Positions 43,192 through 53,393 of a DNA stretch of 64,000 nt are shown in pieces (positions within the stretch are counted from its first letter, which is position 1; each line of letters opens with the position of its first letter). The DNA is taken from the NCBI GenBank assembly GCA_900470285.1, contig UCAG01000003.1, positions 62,001 through 126,000 of the forward strand. Reading direction: 5' to 3'. Origin of the DNA: Hyphomicrobiales bacterium. Its GTDB lineage: Bacteria; Pseudomonadota; Alphaproteobacteria; Rhizobiales; Rhizobiaceae. Made by a program: the position numbers and the translations under genes. Below the pieces are notes generated by a model. It was not told the origin of the DNA. It was given only the letters and a program-made list of their open reading frames with translations, and did not search any database.

Positions 43192-46011
43192 ATGCGCTTG
43201 TCCGATCTTCATCTTGACCGCATCATTGACAGGCAGGCGCTTGCCGCCGCTCTCACGGAGATCATCAATGCAGATGCAAGCAAAGATCAGACACGCAATC
43301 AGGTTCTGAAAACGCTTAAAAACGCATGGAAAGACGGTAAAGCCCGCGCCGAAATCATGCTGCTGGAAGACGGCGGCGGTATTGCCTGCGCCCGACGGCT
43401 CAGCGGCCTGATGGATCAGCTGATTATCGCACTCCATGACTTCACTGTTGAGCATATCTATCCGGCAATTAACCCGTCAAAAGCGGAAAACCTTGCCATT
43501 ATAGCGGTTGGCGGATACGGACGCGGCGGTCTGGCACCGGGTTCTGATATCGATTTGCTGTTTCTGCTGCCCTATAAGCAGACGCCATGGGGCGAGCAGG
43601 TTGTGGAATATATGCTCTATATGCTCTGGGACATGGGGCTGAAAGTCGGGCACTCCACGCGCAATATTGATGATGCTATCCGCCTGTCGCGCGAGGATAT
43701 GACCATCCGCACCTCATTACTGGAGGCGCGGTTCCTAACCGGCAGCCATGCGCTTTTCAACGAACTTACCGCCCGTTTTGATCAGGAGATTGTCGCCGAC
43801 AGCGGTGCGGAATTTGTGCAGGCCAAGCTGATTGAGCGCGATATCCGTCACAAAAAAGCGGGCTCAACGCGCTATCTGGTCGAGCCAAATGTTAAAGAGA
43901 GCAAAGGTGGGCAGCGCGACCTGCAAACCCTGTTCTGGATTGCCAAATATATTTACCGTGTTCATTCTACGGAAGAGCTGATCAAGCGTGGCGTTTTCTC
44001 CCGCAGCGAAGCAAAACTGTTCAGCAAAGCCGATGATTTTCTCTGGGCGGTGCGTTGCCATATGCATTTTCTCTATGGCAAGGCGGAAGAGCGCCTGTCC
44101 TTCGACATTCAGCGCGAGATTGCCACCCGCCTCGGCTATACGGATCATCCGGGACAGACCGGCGTTGAACGCTTCATGAAGCATTATTTTCTGGTAGCAA
44201 AAGATGTCGGCGATCTGACCCGCATCATCAGTGCCGCACTGGAAGAAGAGCAGTTTAAAGAAACACCGGGCACCGGCCAGATCTATTCCACGCTGACGCG
44301 GAAAAAGCGTAAAATTGCCGGCAGCACAGATTTCATTCTCGATCATAACCGCATCAATATTGCCGATGATGAGGTGTTTCAGCGCGATCCGGTTAATCTG
44401 ATCCGGCTGTTTTATCTGGCCGACAAGCACGGGCTGCAATATCACCCGCATGTCATTCAGCGTGTCAGCCGCTCACTGAAACTGATCAAAAGCGATGTGC
44501 GCAATGACAAGGAAGCCAACAGGCTGTTTCTGGAAATTGTTGCGTCGCCCCGCACACCCGAACGCACATTACGCCGGATGAATGAATCCGGTGTGCTCGG
44601 GCAGTTCATTCCTGATTTTGGCAAGATCGTCGCGATGATGCAGTTCAATATGTATCATCATTATACGGTTGATGAACATTTGCTGCGCTGCATTGCCATC
44701 ATGTCTGAGATTGAACATGAGACGCTGAAGAATGAGCATCCGCTTGCTCACAGCCTGCTGCCGACACTGAAAAATGACAGGCATTTGCTTTATGTGACCC
44801 TGCTGCTGCACGATATCGCCAAAGGCAGGCCGGAGGATCACTCCACCGCCGGTGCCAAAATCGCCCGTAAATTATGCCCGCGTTTCGGGCTTAATCCGTC
44901 AGAGACAGAACTGGTGGCATGGCTGGTGCAGGAACATCTGACCATGAGCAAAGTTGCACAGTCGCGCGATCTCAATGACCGCAAAACCATTGCCGATTTT
45001 GCTGCTATTGTGCAGACGACCGAGCGGCTGAAGCTGCTGTTGCTGATCACTATCTGCGATATTAAAGCGGTCGGCCCCGGTGTCTGGAACGGCTGGAAAG
45101 GCCAGTTGCTGCGCACACTTTATCATGAAACAGAATTACTGCTGACCGGCGGTTTCTCGGAAGTGAGCCAGACCGAGCGCAGCAATCAGGCGCGCGCCCA
45201 ACTGGCCGAACAGCTCAGTGACTGGCCGGAAGACAAGCGGAGATCCGTGCTGTCCCTGCATTATGATAATTACATGCTGACCGTGCCGCAGGAAGATCAG
45301 AAGCGCCATGCCGATTTCATCCGTGCCAGCGATGAAGCAGGTAAAATCCTCAATGTTCTGGCACGACCACATGAATTTGAAGCTGTAACCGAACTGACGA
45401 TTCTGTCGCCCGACCATCCGCGCCTGCTGTCAATTATTGCCGGTGCCTGTGCGGCCGCCGGTGCCAATATTGTTGATGCGCAAATTTTCACCACCACCGA
45501 CGGGCGGGCACTGGATACCATCCTGATCAGCCGCGAATTTGATACCAATGATGATGAAATGCGCCGCGCTGCACGTGTCGGTCAGTTGATTGAAGATGTG
45601 CTGACCGGCAAAACCCACTTGCCTGAGGTGCTGGCAAGACGGGCAAAAGCACGCCGCTCCGCCCGTGCCTTCCATGTCACGCCACGTGTGCATATCAATA
45701 ATACACTTTCGGAAAAATTCACTGTGATTGAGGTCAAAGGTCTCGATCGTACTGGCCTGCTGTCAGAAATTACCAATGCAATTTCCGATCTTTCGCTCAA
45801 TATTGCCTCGGCTCATATTACGACATTCGGAGAGAAGGTGATTGATACTTTCTATGTTACCGGTCTCGACGGACAAAAAATCACGAGTACGACCAAACAG
45901 GCAAATATCCAGAAACGCCTCCTCAGCTTGTTTGACAAGGGCGGGAGTGATAGCAGAGCGTCAGATAATAAAAACGGCGATCTGAAAAAATTGCGCGAAA
46001 CGGCAGGTTAG
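43192..46011 (+). CDS. glnD: Bifunctional uridylyltransferase/uridylyl-removing enzyme GlnD
   Basis: Senses glutamine and modifies PII proteins. 939 residues. Nucleotidyltransferase motif [18 protein letters not shown] (107-124), HD domain with [15 protein letters not shown] near 541, and two C-terminal ACT domains ([16 protein letters not shown] and [16 protein letters not shown]). The last 30 residues are polar. Its TAG stop falls inside the outer arm of hairpin B copy 3. murJ follows after about 110 bp, the usual order in this group. Confidence 0.96.
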   Translation: MRLSDLHLDRIIDRQALAAALTEIINADASKDQTRNQVLKTLKNAWKDGKARAEIMLLEDGGGIACARRLSGLMDQLIIALHDFTVEHIYPAINPSKAENLAIIAVGGYGRGGLAPGSDIDLLFLLPYKQTPWGEQVVEYMLYMLWDMGLKVGHSTRNIDDAIRLSREDMTIRTSLLEARFLTGSHALFNELTARFDQEIVADSGAEFVQAKLIERDIRHKKAGSTRYLVEPNVKESKGGQRDLQTLFWIAKYIYRVHSTEELIKRGVFSRSEAKLFSKADDFLWAVRCHMHFLYGKAEERLSFDIQREIATRLGYTDHPGQTGVERFMKHYFLVAKDVGDLTRIISAALEEEQFKETPGTGQIYSTLTRKKRKIAGSTDFILDHNRINIADDEVFQRDPVNLIRLFYLADKHGLQYHPHVIQRVSRSLKLIKSDVRNDKEANRLFLEIVASPRTPERTLRRMNESGVLGQFIPDFGKIVAMMQFNMYHHYTVDEHLLRCIAIMSEIEHETLKNEHPLAHSLLPTLKNDRHLLYVTLLLHDIAKGRPEDHSTAGAKIARKLCPRFGLNPSETELVAWLVQEHLTMSKVAQSRDLNDRKTIADFAAIVQTTERLKLLLLITICDIKAVGPGVWNGWKGQLLRTLYHETELLLTGGFSEVSQTERSNQARAQLAEQLSDWPEDKRRSVLSLHYDNYMLTVPQEDQKRHADFIRASDEAGKILNVLARPHEFEAVTELTILSPDHPRLLSIIAGACAAAGANIVDAQIFTTTDGRALDTILISREFDTNDDEMRRAARVGQLIEDVLTGKTHLPEVLARRAKARRSARAFHVTPRVHINNTLSEKFTVIEVKGLDRTGLLSEITNAISDLSLNIASAHITTFGEKVIDTFYVTGLDGQKITSTTKQANIQKRLLSLFDKGGSDSRASDNKNGDLKKLRETAG

Positions 46012-46049
46012 AGCGACCTTTGTGTGCCAAGTCTGGCACACGGCGCTCT
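46010..46049 (+). repeat. Hairpin repeat B, copy 3
   Basis: Outer arms AGAGCG/CGCTCT, inner arms GTGTGCCA/TGGCACAC around AGTC. The inner arms differ from copies 1 and 2 on both sides, with pairing retained. It overlaps the glnD stop codon. Confidence 0.85.
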
Positions 46050-46120
46050 AGTCCGGTTTGCATCTTTTTTAAGATTTTCCGCTATATCTGTCTGTCACTC
46101 CCTATCAACGAGATGAATTC

Positions 46121-47710
46121 ATGAGCCTGCTGAAAAAATTCGCAACTGTTGCTTCCGGCACGCTGATGAGCAGAATCTTCGGCTTTACCCGTGAAATGCT
46201 GATGGCAGCTTTTCTCGGTACCGGCCCTGTTGCGGATGCTTTCAACACCGCCTTCCGCTTCCCGAATACCTTCCGCCGATTGTTTGCTGAAGGTGCATTC
46301 AATGCTGCCTTTGTGCCGCTCTTTGCCAAAGAGATCGAGCAAAATGGTATGGATGGTGCAAAGCGCTTTTCTGAAGAAGTTTTCGGCGTGTTGTTCACTA
46401 TTCTTCTCGGCCTGACCATTGCTATGGAGCTTTCCATGCCGTTTCTGGTCAGCACCGTGATTGCACCGGGCTTCACCAGTGATCCGGTCAAGTTTGAGAA
46501 TACGGTCAATTTGGCGATGATCATGTTTCCCTATCTCGCCTGTATGTCGCTGGCGGCAATGATGGGCGGTATGCTCAACAGTCTGCATAAATATTTTGCA
46601 GCAGCCATCGCACCAGTTTGCCTGAATTTCATTCTGATCGGTGCTCTGTTGCTGGCATGGGTACAAAATTACGACCCGCTGCAGATCGGCTATGCCTTGT
46701 CCTGGGGTGTGATGGCGGCGGGTATAGTGCAACTGGGCATTGTCTGGTTTGCCGTGCGCCGTGCCGGTATCAAAATCGGCTTCCGCCGCCCCAAACTGAC
46801 GCCCAACGTCCGCCGCCTGCTCGTGCTGGCGCTTCCCGCCGCAATTACCGGCGGCATCACCCAGATCAATCTGCTGATCAATACCAATATTGCTTCAAGC
46901 TCGGACGGTGCGGTGTCTTCCCTCGTCTATGCTGACCGCTTCTATCAGTTACCGCTCGGTGTGGTCGGCATTGCTGTTGCAACCGTTCTGTTGCCGGAAT
47001 TGTCGCGTGCCTTACGCGGCGGTAATATGCAGGAAGCCGGAAATCTGCAAAACCGCTCGGTTGAATTCACATTATTTCTGACCTTGCCTGCTGCCGCCGC
47101 TCTGCTGGTTTTCTCCGAACCGCTTGTGCGCCTGCTCTTTGAGCGTGGAAAATTCGGCCCTGAATCCACATTGATTGTTTCGCAAATTCTCGCAGTGTAT
47201 GGTCTCGGCCTGCCTGCTTTTGTGCTGATTAAAGCTTTTATTCCGGGCTTTTTTGCCCGCGAAGATACCCGCACGCCGATGATTTTCGCCGGTATTTCGG
47301 TGGTGGTGAATGTGACACTGGCACTGACATTGTTCCCGCGTCTCGGCCCCACGGGGATTGCCACGGCGGAAATTACAGCGGGCTGGGTCAATGCCATTCT
47401 GCTGCTGTCCGTGCTGATCTGGCGCAAACATTGGGATTATGATGCCGGTCTCATCCGCCGTATTCCGCGCCTGATTATTGCAGCAAGCATCATGGCTGCA
47501 GCCTTATATTTTGCTTCCCAGTATTTTGAAGCCTATTTGAGCAGACAGGCCGGATTACTGGTGCAGGCAACAACGCTCGGCCTGCTCGTAACCGGCAGTA
47601 TGCTGGTTTATTTTGCTACGGTTTTTGCCATTGGCGGTGCCAGCCTCTCCGCCCTGAAAGGTAATATGCCCCGCCGTAAAAAAGCCGTTACGGCTAAAAC
47701 AGATCAATAA
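46121..47710 (+). CDS. murJ: Lipid II flippase MurJ
   Basis: 529 residues with about 14 membrane helices (MOP superfamily). Moves the peptidoglycan precursor lipid II across the inner membrane. Starts MSLLKKFATVASGTLMSRIFG, the family opening; ADAFNTAFRFPNTFRRLFAEGAFNAAF is the cavity motif with its Arg residues. The Lys/Arg-rich C-terminus ends the protein. The glnD-murJ-trpS order is conserved in the order. Confidence 0.95.
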   Translation: MSLLKKFATVASGTLMSRIFGFTREMLMAAFLGTGPVADAFNTAFRFPNTFRRLFAEGAFNAAFVPLFAKEIEQNGMDGAKRFSEEVFGVLFTILLGLTIAMELSMPFLVSTVIAPGFTSDPVKFENTVNLAMIMFPYLACMSLAAMMGGMLNSLHKYFAAAIAPVCLNFILIGALLLAWVQNYDPLQIGYALSWGVMAAGIVQLGIVWFAVRRAGIKIGFRRPKLTPNVRRLLVLALPAAITGGITQINLLINTNIASSSDGAVSSLVYADRFYQLPLGVVGIAVATVLLPELSRALRGGNMQEAGNLQNRSVEFTLFLTLPAAAALLVFSEPLVRLLFERGKFGPESTLIVSQILAVYGLGLPAFVLIKAFIPGFFAREDTRTPMIFAGISVVVNVTLALTLFPRLGPTGIATAEITAGWVNAILLLSVLIWRKHWDYDAGLIRRIPRLIIAASIMAAALYFASQYFEAYLSRQAGLLVQATTLGLLVTGSMLVYFATVFAIGGASLSALKGNMPRRKKAVTAKTDQ

Positions 47711-47753
47711 ATTGCACTTGATTGCTTTTCAGCACTCTGGCAGTAATAACACG

Positions 47754-47795
47754 TCCGGAAGACAGGATTACACGCCTGCCTTCCGGATATTTTTT
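47754..47795 (+). terminator. Terminator after murJ
   Basis: Arms TCCGGAAG-CAGG and CCTG-CTTCCGGA around ATTACACG with a TATTTTTT tract. Confidence 0.85.
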
Positions 47796-47944
47796 ATGAG
47801 ACTTTTAGCCAAGACTGGCAGCATGCGTCCAAACCACATATGCCAGCCTTAAAAGCAACCCCAGAGCACTCTGATTATCAAACCTTACGATCTGACGATA
47901 ATCACGCTCGACCGGCTCTCCACCAGCTTCAGGATTTATCAAGA

Positions 47945-49012
47945 ATGAACACCTTCAAAGAACGCATTTTCTCCGGCGCACAACCAACCGGCAATCTTCA
48001 CCTCGGCAATTATCTTGGCGCATTGAAGCGCTGGGTCGCCTTGCAGGACGATAAGGATTGCATCTATTGCGTCGTTGATATGCATGCGCTGACAATCAAT
48101 CCGGATCCTGTGGAACTTTTAAATTCCACGCGTGAAATCACCGCCGCCTATCTGGCTGCCGGTCTTGATCCGAAAAAGAGCATTGTCTTCAATCAGAGCC
48201 GTGTGATGCAGCATGCGGAACTTGCATGGGTGTTCAACTGTATTGCACGTATCGGCTGGATGAACCGTATGACACAATTCAAGGACAAAGCCGGTAAGGA
48301 TCGCGAAAATGCCTCGCTGGGGCTGCTGGCCTATCCGAGCCTGATGGCTGCTGACATTCTGCTCTACCGTGCCACAGCCGTGCCGGTTGGCGACGACCAG
48401 AAACAGCATCTCGAACTGACACGCGACATTGCGCAGAAATTCAACAATGACTATTCCGACCGCATTGCCTCGCTCGGCATCGGCGTGGAAATGGCTGTTG
48501 GTGATGAAACTGTATCGGGCTTTTTCCCGATCACAGAGCCGCTGATTTCCGGCCCTGCAATGCGCATCATGTCGCTGCGTGACGGCACCAAGAAAATGTC
48601 GAAATCCGATCCGTCGGATCTGTCACGTATCAATCTGATTGATGATGAAGAAACCATCACCAAGAAGATCCGCAAGGCTAAAACGGATGCCGATGCCATT
48701 CCTTCAGAAGTTGAAGGGCTGGAAGGTCGTCCGGAAGCGGATAATCTGATCGGTATCTTCGCGGCTCTGACCAACACGGATAAAGCAGCCGTATTGCGTG
48801 ATTTCGGCGGCAAGCAGTTCTCCGAGTTCAAAGCATCGCTTGCAGAACTCGCAGTCTCGCAGCTTTCACCAATCACACATGAAATGCGTCGCTTAGTAGC
48901 CGATCCGGCTTATATTGACAGTGTGCTGCGTGATGGCGGCGAACGCGCTGCCGTGATCGCGGAAGAAACCATGCACAATGTGCGTGATATTGTCGGCTTT
49001 CTGCAGAAGTAA
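47945..49012 (+). CDS. trpS: Tryptophanyl-tRNA synthetase
   Basis: Charges tRNA-Trp. From [17 protein letters not shown] the length is 355 residues. Class I motifs: HLGN at 19-22 (HIGH equivalent) and KMSKS at 217-221. The frame extends 35 codons upstream through sequence with no conservation. The gap after murJ (47796-47944) has no obvious attenuator. A terminator follows at 49033. Confidence 0.96.
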   Translation: MNTFKERIFSGAQPTGNLHLGNYLGALKRWVALQDDKDCIYCVVDMHALTINPDPVELLNSTREITAAYLAAGLDPKKSIVFNQSRVMQHAELAWVFNCIARIGWMNRMTQFKDKAGKDRENASLGLLAYPSLMAADILLYRATAVPVGDDQKQHLELTRDIAQKFNNDYSDRIASLGIGVEMAVGDETVSGFFPITEPLISGPAMRIMSLRDGTKKMSKSDPSDLSRINLIDDEETITKKIRKAKTDADAIPSEVEGLEGRPEADNLIGIFAALTNTDKAAVLRDFGGKQFSEFKASLAELAVSQLSPITHEMRRLVADPAYIDSVLRDGGERAAVIAEETMHNVRDIVGFLQK

Positions 49013-49032
49013 CAGAGCCTAATACAGAGATT

Positions 49033-49061
49033 AAAAAGGCAGGAAATTTCCTGCCTTTTTT
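49033..49061. terminator. Convergent terminator between trpS and a methyltransferase gene
   Basis: AAAAAGGCAGGAAA pairs with TTTCCTGCCTTTTT; symmetric, so it can act in both directions. Confidence 0.88.
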
Positions 49062-49073
49062 GTTGTCTTCTAT

Positions 49074-49820
49074 CTATTGTGCTTCAAAAGTCAGCGTATC
49101 AGCAGAAGCGGTGACAGCTGCGCCCGATTGATAGTCACCAAAGATTTTGATTTGCGTAAAGCCTGCTTCACGCAATGCCAGTTCCAGCTCGAACATCCCC
49201 CACCAGCGCAAGCTGAATAATTCCATCTCTGTTGTCACCAGTTGCGTATCGCGCCACAGTTCATAGCGCAACTGCGATGTTACAACCTGTTTGACGTAGT
49301 CCGTTGCGGTGCGCATTTCCTGCAAGGTCAGCAAATCCTCGCCATCCTGCCAGTGACGTGCACGCGGTGCATGGTCCATAAAACCACCTGTAACAGAAAT
49401 ATCCAGCAGCAATTTGCCGTTGGGTGCCAGCCCCTCTTTGCTGCGTCGCAGGAAATTCATTGCATCAACAACATCGGTCAACAGCTGAAAAGAACCGGCT
49501 GGCAGTACAATAGCCGCGAATTTCTCCGCATAACGGAATGTCGTGAAACCCTGCTCACTCAGTTCAGCTTCCACACCATGTTGCGCGCAATTCGCTTTGC
49601 ATAAAGCAAGCATTTCAGGAGACAGATCAAAACCGCTGACGTTGTGCCCTGCCTGTGCCAGCGGCACCAGTATACGGCCATTGCCGGTTGCCGGTTCCAG
49701 TACCGGCCCTGTGACGGTTTTCAGGCGTTCGAGATAGAATTCCACGTCACCGAAAGAGCGCCCGACCGGTTTGTCCAGCTCGTAAACACGCGAGGCCAGC
49801 TTGCCATAAGTCTTCGTCAT
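49074..49820 (-). CDS. Class I SAM-dependent methyltransferase, substrate unknown
   Basis: 248 residues from MTKTYGKLASRVYELDKP. Motif I VLEPATGNGRILVPLAQAG, then VSGFDLSPEMLALCKANC, and the later FAAIVLPAGSFQLLTD mark a small-molecule type methyltransferase. The frame continues 17 codons upstream. It stands alone between trpS and the universal stress gene, with no partner indicating a substrate. Confidence 0.85.
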   Translation of the reverse strand: MTKTYGKLASRVYELDKPVGRSFGDVEFYLERLKTVTGPVLEPATGNGRILVPLAQAGHNVSGFDLSPEMLALCKANCAQHGVEAELSEQGFTTFRYAEKFAAIVLPAGSFQLLTDVVDAMNFLRRSKEGLAPNGKLLLDISVTGGFMDHAPRARHWQDGEDLLTLQEMRTATDYVKQVVTSQLRYELWRDTQLVTTEMELFSLRWWGMFELELALREAGFTQIKIFGDYQSGAAVTASADTLTFEAQ

Positions 49821-50119
49821 TTTGAATTTTGCCTTGTCCGCAGCGAGCATAGACCGGCTTTGAAGCCGCAAAACTCTGCCGCATATAAAAAATCATTCCG
49901 TTACACAGCAATGTGAAACGGCAAGAAATGCAGGACGATAGCTTTTCTTTTCAAACACGAAACACCTTTAAAAACAAGGCAAAAGCAGTTTCTATATCTT
50001 TCCCTTCTTATTTCTCCGGATCAGAACGGATATTTAACTCCGGCCAATGTGCTAATTTTTCCCGTCGCCACAAAATTGTCATCTTGCAGTCTCGTGCATT
50101 GAGTGGCAAATTCCCGCGC

Positions 50120-50611
50120 ATGGTTTCAAAACGTCTTAGCCGGGAAGCCGGCCACCGCCGTAAATTTCTTGTTTCAATCGATGAAACGCCCGAATGCGGG
50201 CGTGCGGTTGCCTATGCCTCACGCCGTGTGCGTAATACCGGCGGCGCATTGGTGCTGCTGTTCGTCATCGACCCGTCAGATTTCCAGCAATTTCTAGGTG
50301 TTGGTAATATTATGCGCGCCGAGGCACTGGAACGGGCACAGACAGCACTGAATAAATATGCGACGCAATTACGTGAACAATACGGCATTGAGCCTGAGCT
50401 GATTGTGCGTGAAGGGCAGACTGCAGAAGAAATTCACGGCCTGATTGAAGAGGATCAGGATATTGCCATTCTGGTACTGGCTGCTGGTTCGGGCAAAGAA
50501 GGCCCGGGACCGCTGGTACAGTCCATTGCAGGGCGCGGCGCATCCTTCCCTGTTCCGGTTACGGTCATTCCGTCAGATCTTTCTGATGATGACATTGATG
50601 CGGTCGCCTGA
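50120..50611 (+). CDS. Universal stress protein (UspA family)
   Basis: 163 residues from MVSKRLSREAGHRRKF. The family pattern KFLVSIDETPECGRAVAYASR opens the fold; VLLFVIDPSDF and ILVLAAGSGKEGPGPLVQSI then VPVTVIPSDL close it. The nucleotide loop fits the G-x2-G-x9-G pattern only loosely, so ATP binding is uncertain. A longer frame to 49913 adds 69 codons unlike any Usp. The NFU gene follows 88 bp later, the same pairing as in related genomes. Confidence 0.85.
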   Translation: MVSKRLSREAGHRRKFLVSIDETPECGRAVAYASRRVRNTGGALVLLFVIDPSDFQQFLGVGNIMRAEALERAQTALNKYATQLREQYGIEPELIVREGQTAEEIHGLIEEDQDIAILVLAAGSGKEGPGPLVQSIAGRGASFPVPVTVIPSDLSDDDIDAVA

Positions 50612-50699
50612 AACAACTATATTAAGAGCAATCACGCAACTCTGTGGTCATGGTTGCCGTATTTTCTTTACAGCCCTCATTTAACACGGGAGAACTTCA

Positions 50700-51266
50700 A
50701 TGTTCATCCAGACTGAAGCCACACCTAATCCGGCGACCCTGAAATTCCTGCCGGGTAAAGTGGTTATGCCGGAAGGCACTGCTGATTTCCGCGATGCGGA
50801 CAGCGCCGCCAGTACCTCGCCTCTCGCCGCTAAACTCTTTGCAGTTCCGGGCGTGAATGGCGTATTCTTCGGTTATGATTTCATCACTGTCAGCAAAGAC
50901 GGTGCGGAATGGCAGCATCTCAAACCGGCCATCCTCGGTACGATCATGGAACATATGATGTCCGGTGCACCGGTCATGGCATCAGAACAGTCCAAAGGTC
51001 ACGATCATACAGAAGGTGAATTCTTCGCTGACGCTGATGCGGAAATCGTTGAAACCATCAAAGAACTGATTGAAACCCGCGTGCGCCCTGCTGTGGCACA
51101 AGACGGCGGTGACATCACATTCCGTGGTTTTGAACACGGTGTTGTTTATTTGCATATGAAGGGCGCATGCTCCGGCTGCCCGTCTTCAACAGCAACATTG
51201 AAACACGGTATTCAGAATCTGCTGAAACATTTCGTTCCGGAAGTTCTGCAGGTCGAAGCAATCTGA
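50700..51266 (+). CDS. NFU-type iron-sulfur cluster carrier (NifU C-terminal domain)
   Basis: 188 residues. N-terminal Nfu_N domain (MFIQTEATPNPATLKFLPG, FFGYDFITVSK), then the NifU-like domain whose Cys157-x2-Cys160 (ACSGCPSS) ligate a bridging cluster between two subunits. It delivers clusters to target enzymes, as human NFU1 does for lipoate synthase. The middle linker SKGHDHTEGEFFAD contains a His/acid cluster. A strong terminator follows. Confidence 0.93.
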   Translation: MFIQTEATPNPATLKFLPGKVVMPEGTADFRDADSAASTSPLAAKLFAVPGVNGVFFGYDFITVSKDGAEWQHLKPAILGTIMEHMMSGAPVMASEQSKGHDHTEGEFFADADAEIVETIKELIETRVRPAVAQDGGDITFRGFEHGVVYLHMKGACSGCPSSTATLKHGIQNLLKHFVPEVLQVEAI

Positions 51267-51289
51267 TATTTTAAAAGTCTTCATCAAAT

Positions 51290-51320
51290 AAAAAACGCGG
51301 CTTAAAAGCCGCGTTTTTTT
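51290..51320. terminator. Convergent terminator between the NFU gene and the L,D-transpeptidase gene
   Basis: AACGCGGCT pairs with AGCCGCGTT around TAAA, with A and T tracts on both sides. Confidence 0.9.
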
Positions 51321-51340
51321 ATTATCTCTGCCATGCCAGA

Positions 51341-51961
51341 TTACAGCACAACAACCTTGGCACCAACGCCGGCACGGTCATACAAATCCATAATATCCTG
51401 ATTAATCAGACGGATGCAGCCGGAAGACACGTTCTTGCCGATGGACCACCATTCCGGCGTACCATGGAGACGATAGCCGCTGTCGCGTCCGCCTTTATAC
51501 AAATACAGCGCACGTGCGCCCAGCGGATTATTCAAACCAGGCTGCATACCACCGGCATATTTTGCCAGTTCCGGCTGGCGCTTAATCATTGGCGCCGGCG
51601 GTGTCCATGTCGGCCATTCACGCTTCATGGCAACCTTGGCATTGCCCTTCCACTGAAAGCCCTCACGGCCAACACCAATACCATAACGCATCGCTTTACC
51701 ATCCGGCTCGACATGGTATAAAAACTTGTTTTGCGTATCGACGACAATTGTACCGGGCGCTTCTGTCGTTTCATATTTAACCTGCTGGCGGCGATATTCC
51801 GGTGCGATTTTCTGAACAGGGACAGTCGGCAGCACATAGGCTGCATCTGTAACACTGGAATAGGATGCCGTACTGGTCTGAAAAGGTGAGGTTGTCGAAC
51901 AACCGGCCAGCGCCATTGTCAAAACAAGACCCGCGGCAGAGAGTGCATTTCTGTATACCAT
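51341..51961 (-). CDS. L,D-transpeptidase (YkuD domain) lipoprotein
   Basis: 206 residues. Lipobox LAGC with Cys21 as the lipidation site, then a Ser/Thr-rich linker. The catalytic YkuD motif gives His166 in YRLHGTPEWW and Cys182 in SSGCIRL. Enzymes of this kind form 3-3 peptidoglycan cross-links or, in Brucella relatives, attach outer membrane proteins to peptidoglycan. A lipid anchor would place it on a membrane facing the wall. Monocistronic, its promoter facing that of mmcB. Confidence 0.92.
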   Translation of the reverse strand: MVYRNALSAAGLVLTMALAGCSTTSPFQTSTASYSSVTDAAYVLPTVPVQKIAPEYRRQQVKYETTEAPGTIVVDTQNKFLYHVEPDGKAMRYGIGVGREGFQWKGNAKVAMKREWPTWTPPAPMIKRQPELAKYAGGMQPGLNNPLGARALYLYKGGRDSGYRLHGTPEWWSIGKNVSSGCIRLINQDIMDLYDRAGVGAKVVVL

Positions 51962-52103
51962 TTTTCCCCTCAGAAAACCGTAATGACAGTCAACATTTGT
52001 TGGGAATAAGTTAACCGCTGATTCTTAATCAACCATTAACCATGATTATCTTTTATAAAATACGTTAGCCAAGATAAACCGGAACTTATACTGACAGAGA
52101 AAC

Positions 52104-52610
52104 ATGCCAATCATCTCACCTTTTCAACAACATCCGCTCAGTGACGGCCGTCAGTCTGAACTGGCATTACTGGTGCGGCGCGGTGTACAGCGCCTGTGCC
52201 TTGATCTGAATATTTATGTTTTGCCGGAAGTCTCCTTACGTTCCGGCAGACGGGCCGACCTGATCGGACTGACACGCAAAGGTGAAATCTGGATTATTGA
52301 AATCAAATCTTCCGTCGAGGACTGGAAAGCCGATCAGAAATGGCCGGATTACCGCAATTATTGCGACCGGTTATTTTTTGCGACCCATGCACAGGTGCCG
52401 CGCGAAATCTTTCCGGAAGATTGCGGTTTTATACTCTCGGACGGCTATGGCGGGGAAATTCTGCGCGATGCACCGGAGCATAAGCTGGCACCGGCCACAC
52501 GAAAGGCTCTGACATTACAGCTGGCACGGATTGGCGCTAACCGGCTGACGCTCGCGGAAATGGCAGGCGTCTCGATGCCGACTGATGAACCAGCCGGCAC
52601 GGTATCATAA
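52104..52610 (+). CDS. mmcB: MmcB family DNA repair protein
   Basis: 168 residues. Restriction-endonuclease-like fold with PD-(D/E)xK residues Asp52 in RRADLIGL and Glu66-x-Lys68 in WIIEIKSS, followed by DWKADQKWPDYRNYCDRLFF. MmcB of Caulobacter takes part in mitomycin-C/UV damage tolerance in the SOS response. No LexA box was confirmed in the 140-bp upstream gap. Its end lies 4 bp from the end of convergent actR. Confidence 0.88.
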   Translation: MPIISPFQQHPLSDGRQSELALLVRRGVQRLCLDLNIYVLPEVSLRSGRRADLIGLTRKGEIWIIEIKSSVEDWKADQKWPDYRNYCDRLFFATHAQVPREIFPEDCGFILSDGYGGEILRDAPEHKLAPATRKALTLQLARIGANRLTLAEMAGVSMPTDEPAGTVS

Positions 52611-52614
52611 CAAA

Positions 52615-53178
52615 TTAGCGCGGTGCGCGTTTGGCAAGAATACGCTGCAATGTGCGGCGATGCATATTCAAACGACGTGCGGTTTCAGAAACATTGCGCT
52701 CGCACATTTCATAAACACGCTGAATATGTTCCCAGCGCACACGATCTGCCGACATCGGATTTTCCGGCGGTGCAATCTTCTCACCGTCACGACGTGTCAG
52801 CGCTGCAAAGACTTCATCCGCATCCGCAGGTTTGGAAAGATAATCAATCGCACCGATTTTAACGGCATTCACAGCCGTGGCAATATTTCCGTAACCGGTC
52901 AGCACAATGGCGCGGGTATCTTCACGCTTGGCACGGATCGCCTCAATAATGTCCAGACCGTTACCGTCTCCGAGGCGCATATCAACAACGGCATAGGCCG
53001 GAGCTGCCAGCCTCACAGCAGCAATGCCCTCCTCAACGGAGTCTGCTGTTGTTACTGTAAAACCACGGCTTTCCATAGCACGCGCAAGCCGTTGCAAAAA
53101 CGGTTTGTCGTCATCAACCAGAAGAAGCGAAGGATCACTGCCGATGGCAAGGTGATCATCCTGATTCATATCATCCAT
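52615..53178 (-). CDS. actR: Redox response regulator ActR/RegA/PrrA
   Basis: 187 residues. Receiver domain with acidic pocket VDDD (21-24), phosphoacceptor Asp66 in YAVVDMRLGDGNG and Lys in YLSKPAD. The C-terminal Fis-type HTH (ERNVSETARRLNMHRRTLQRIL) and the Pro-rich hinge match the RegA family. It controls redox-responsive genes together with the sensor upstream. 215 bp of AT-rich DNA separate it from actS, so it may also have its own promoter. Confidence 0.94.
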   Translation of the reverse strand: MDDMNQDDHLAIGSDPSLLLVDDDKPFLQRLARAMESRGFTVTTADSVEEGIAAVRLAAPAYAVVDMRLGDGNGLDIIEAIRAKREDTRAIVLTGYGNIATAVNAVKIGAIDYLSKPADADEVFAALTRRDGEKIAPPENPMSADRVRWEHIQRVYEMCERNVSETARRLNMHRRTLQRILAKRAPR

Positions 53179-53393
53179 CAGGTATTCCTTACTCGTCTTT
53201 TGTCTTTTTACTTATTGCTGCGCCTGCGTCAAAAAGTCAAATATGCAATGTAACTATTCATGTAAAACGACCAAATTCATAGCATTTCACAAAGATTTTA
53301 TTCAAAATATGGCTGTGAAGACCACAGTTTCAAATACTGAAAAACGAATCTTTCAGTCTCAGACACTCTGCTTCGTTCTAAGAAGAATCGGAT

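Noticed and set aside
46082-46732. 216-codon minus-strand open frame
   Set aside because: Antisense to the 5' part of murJ; no family features.
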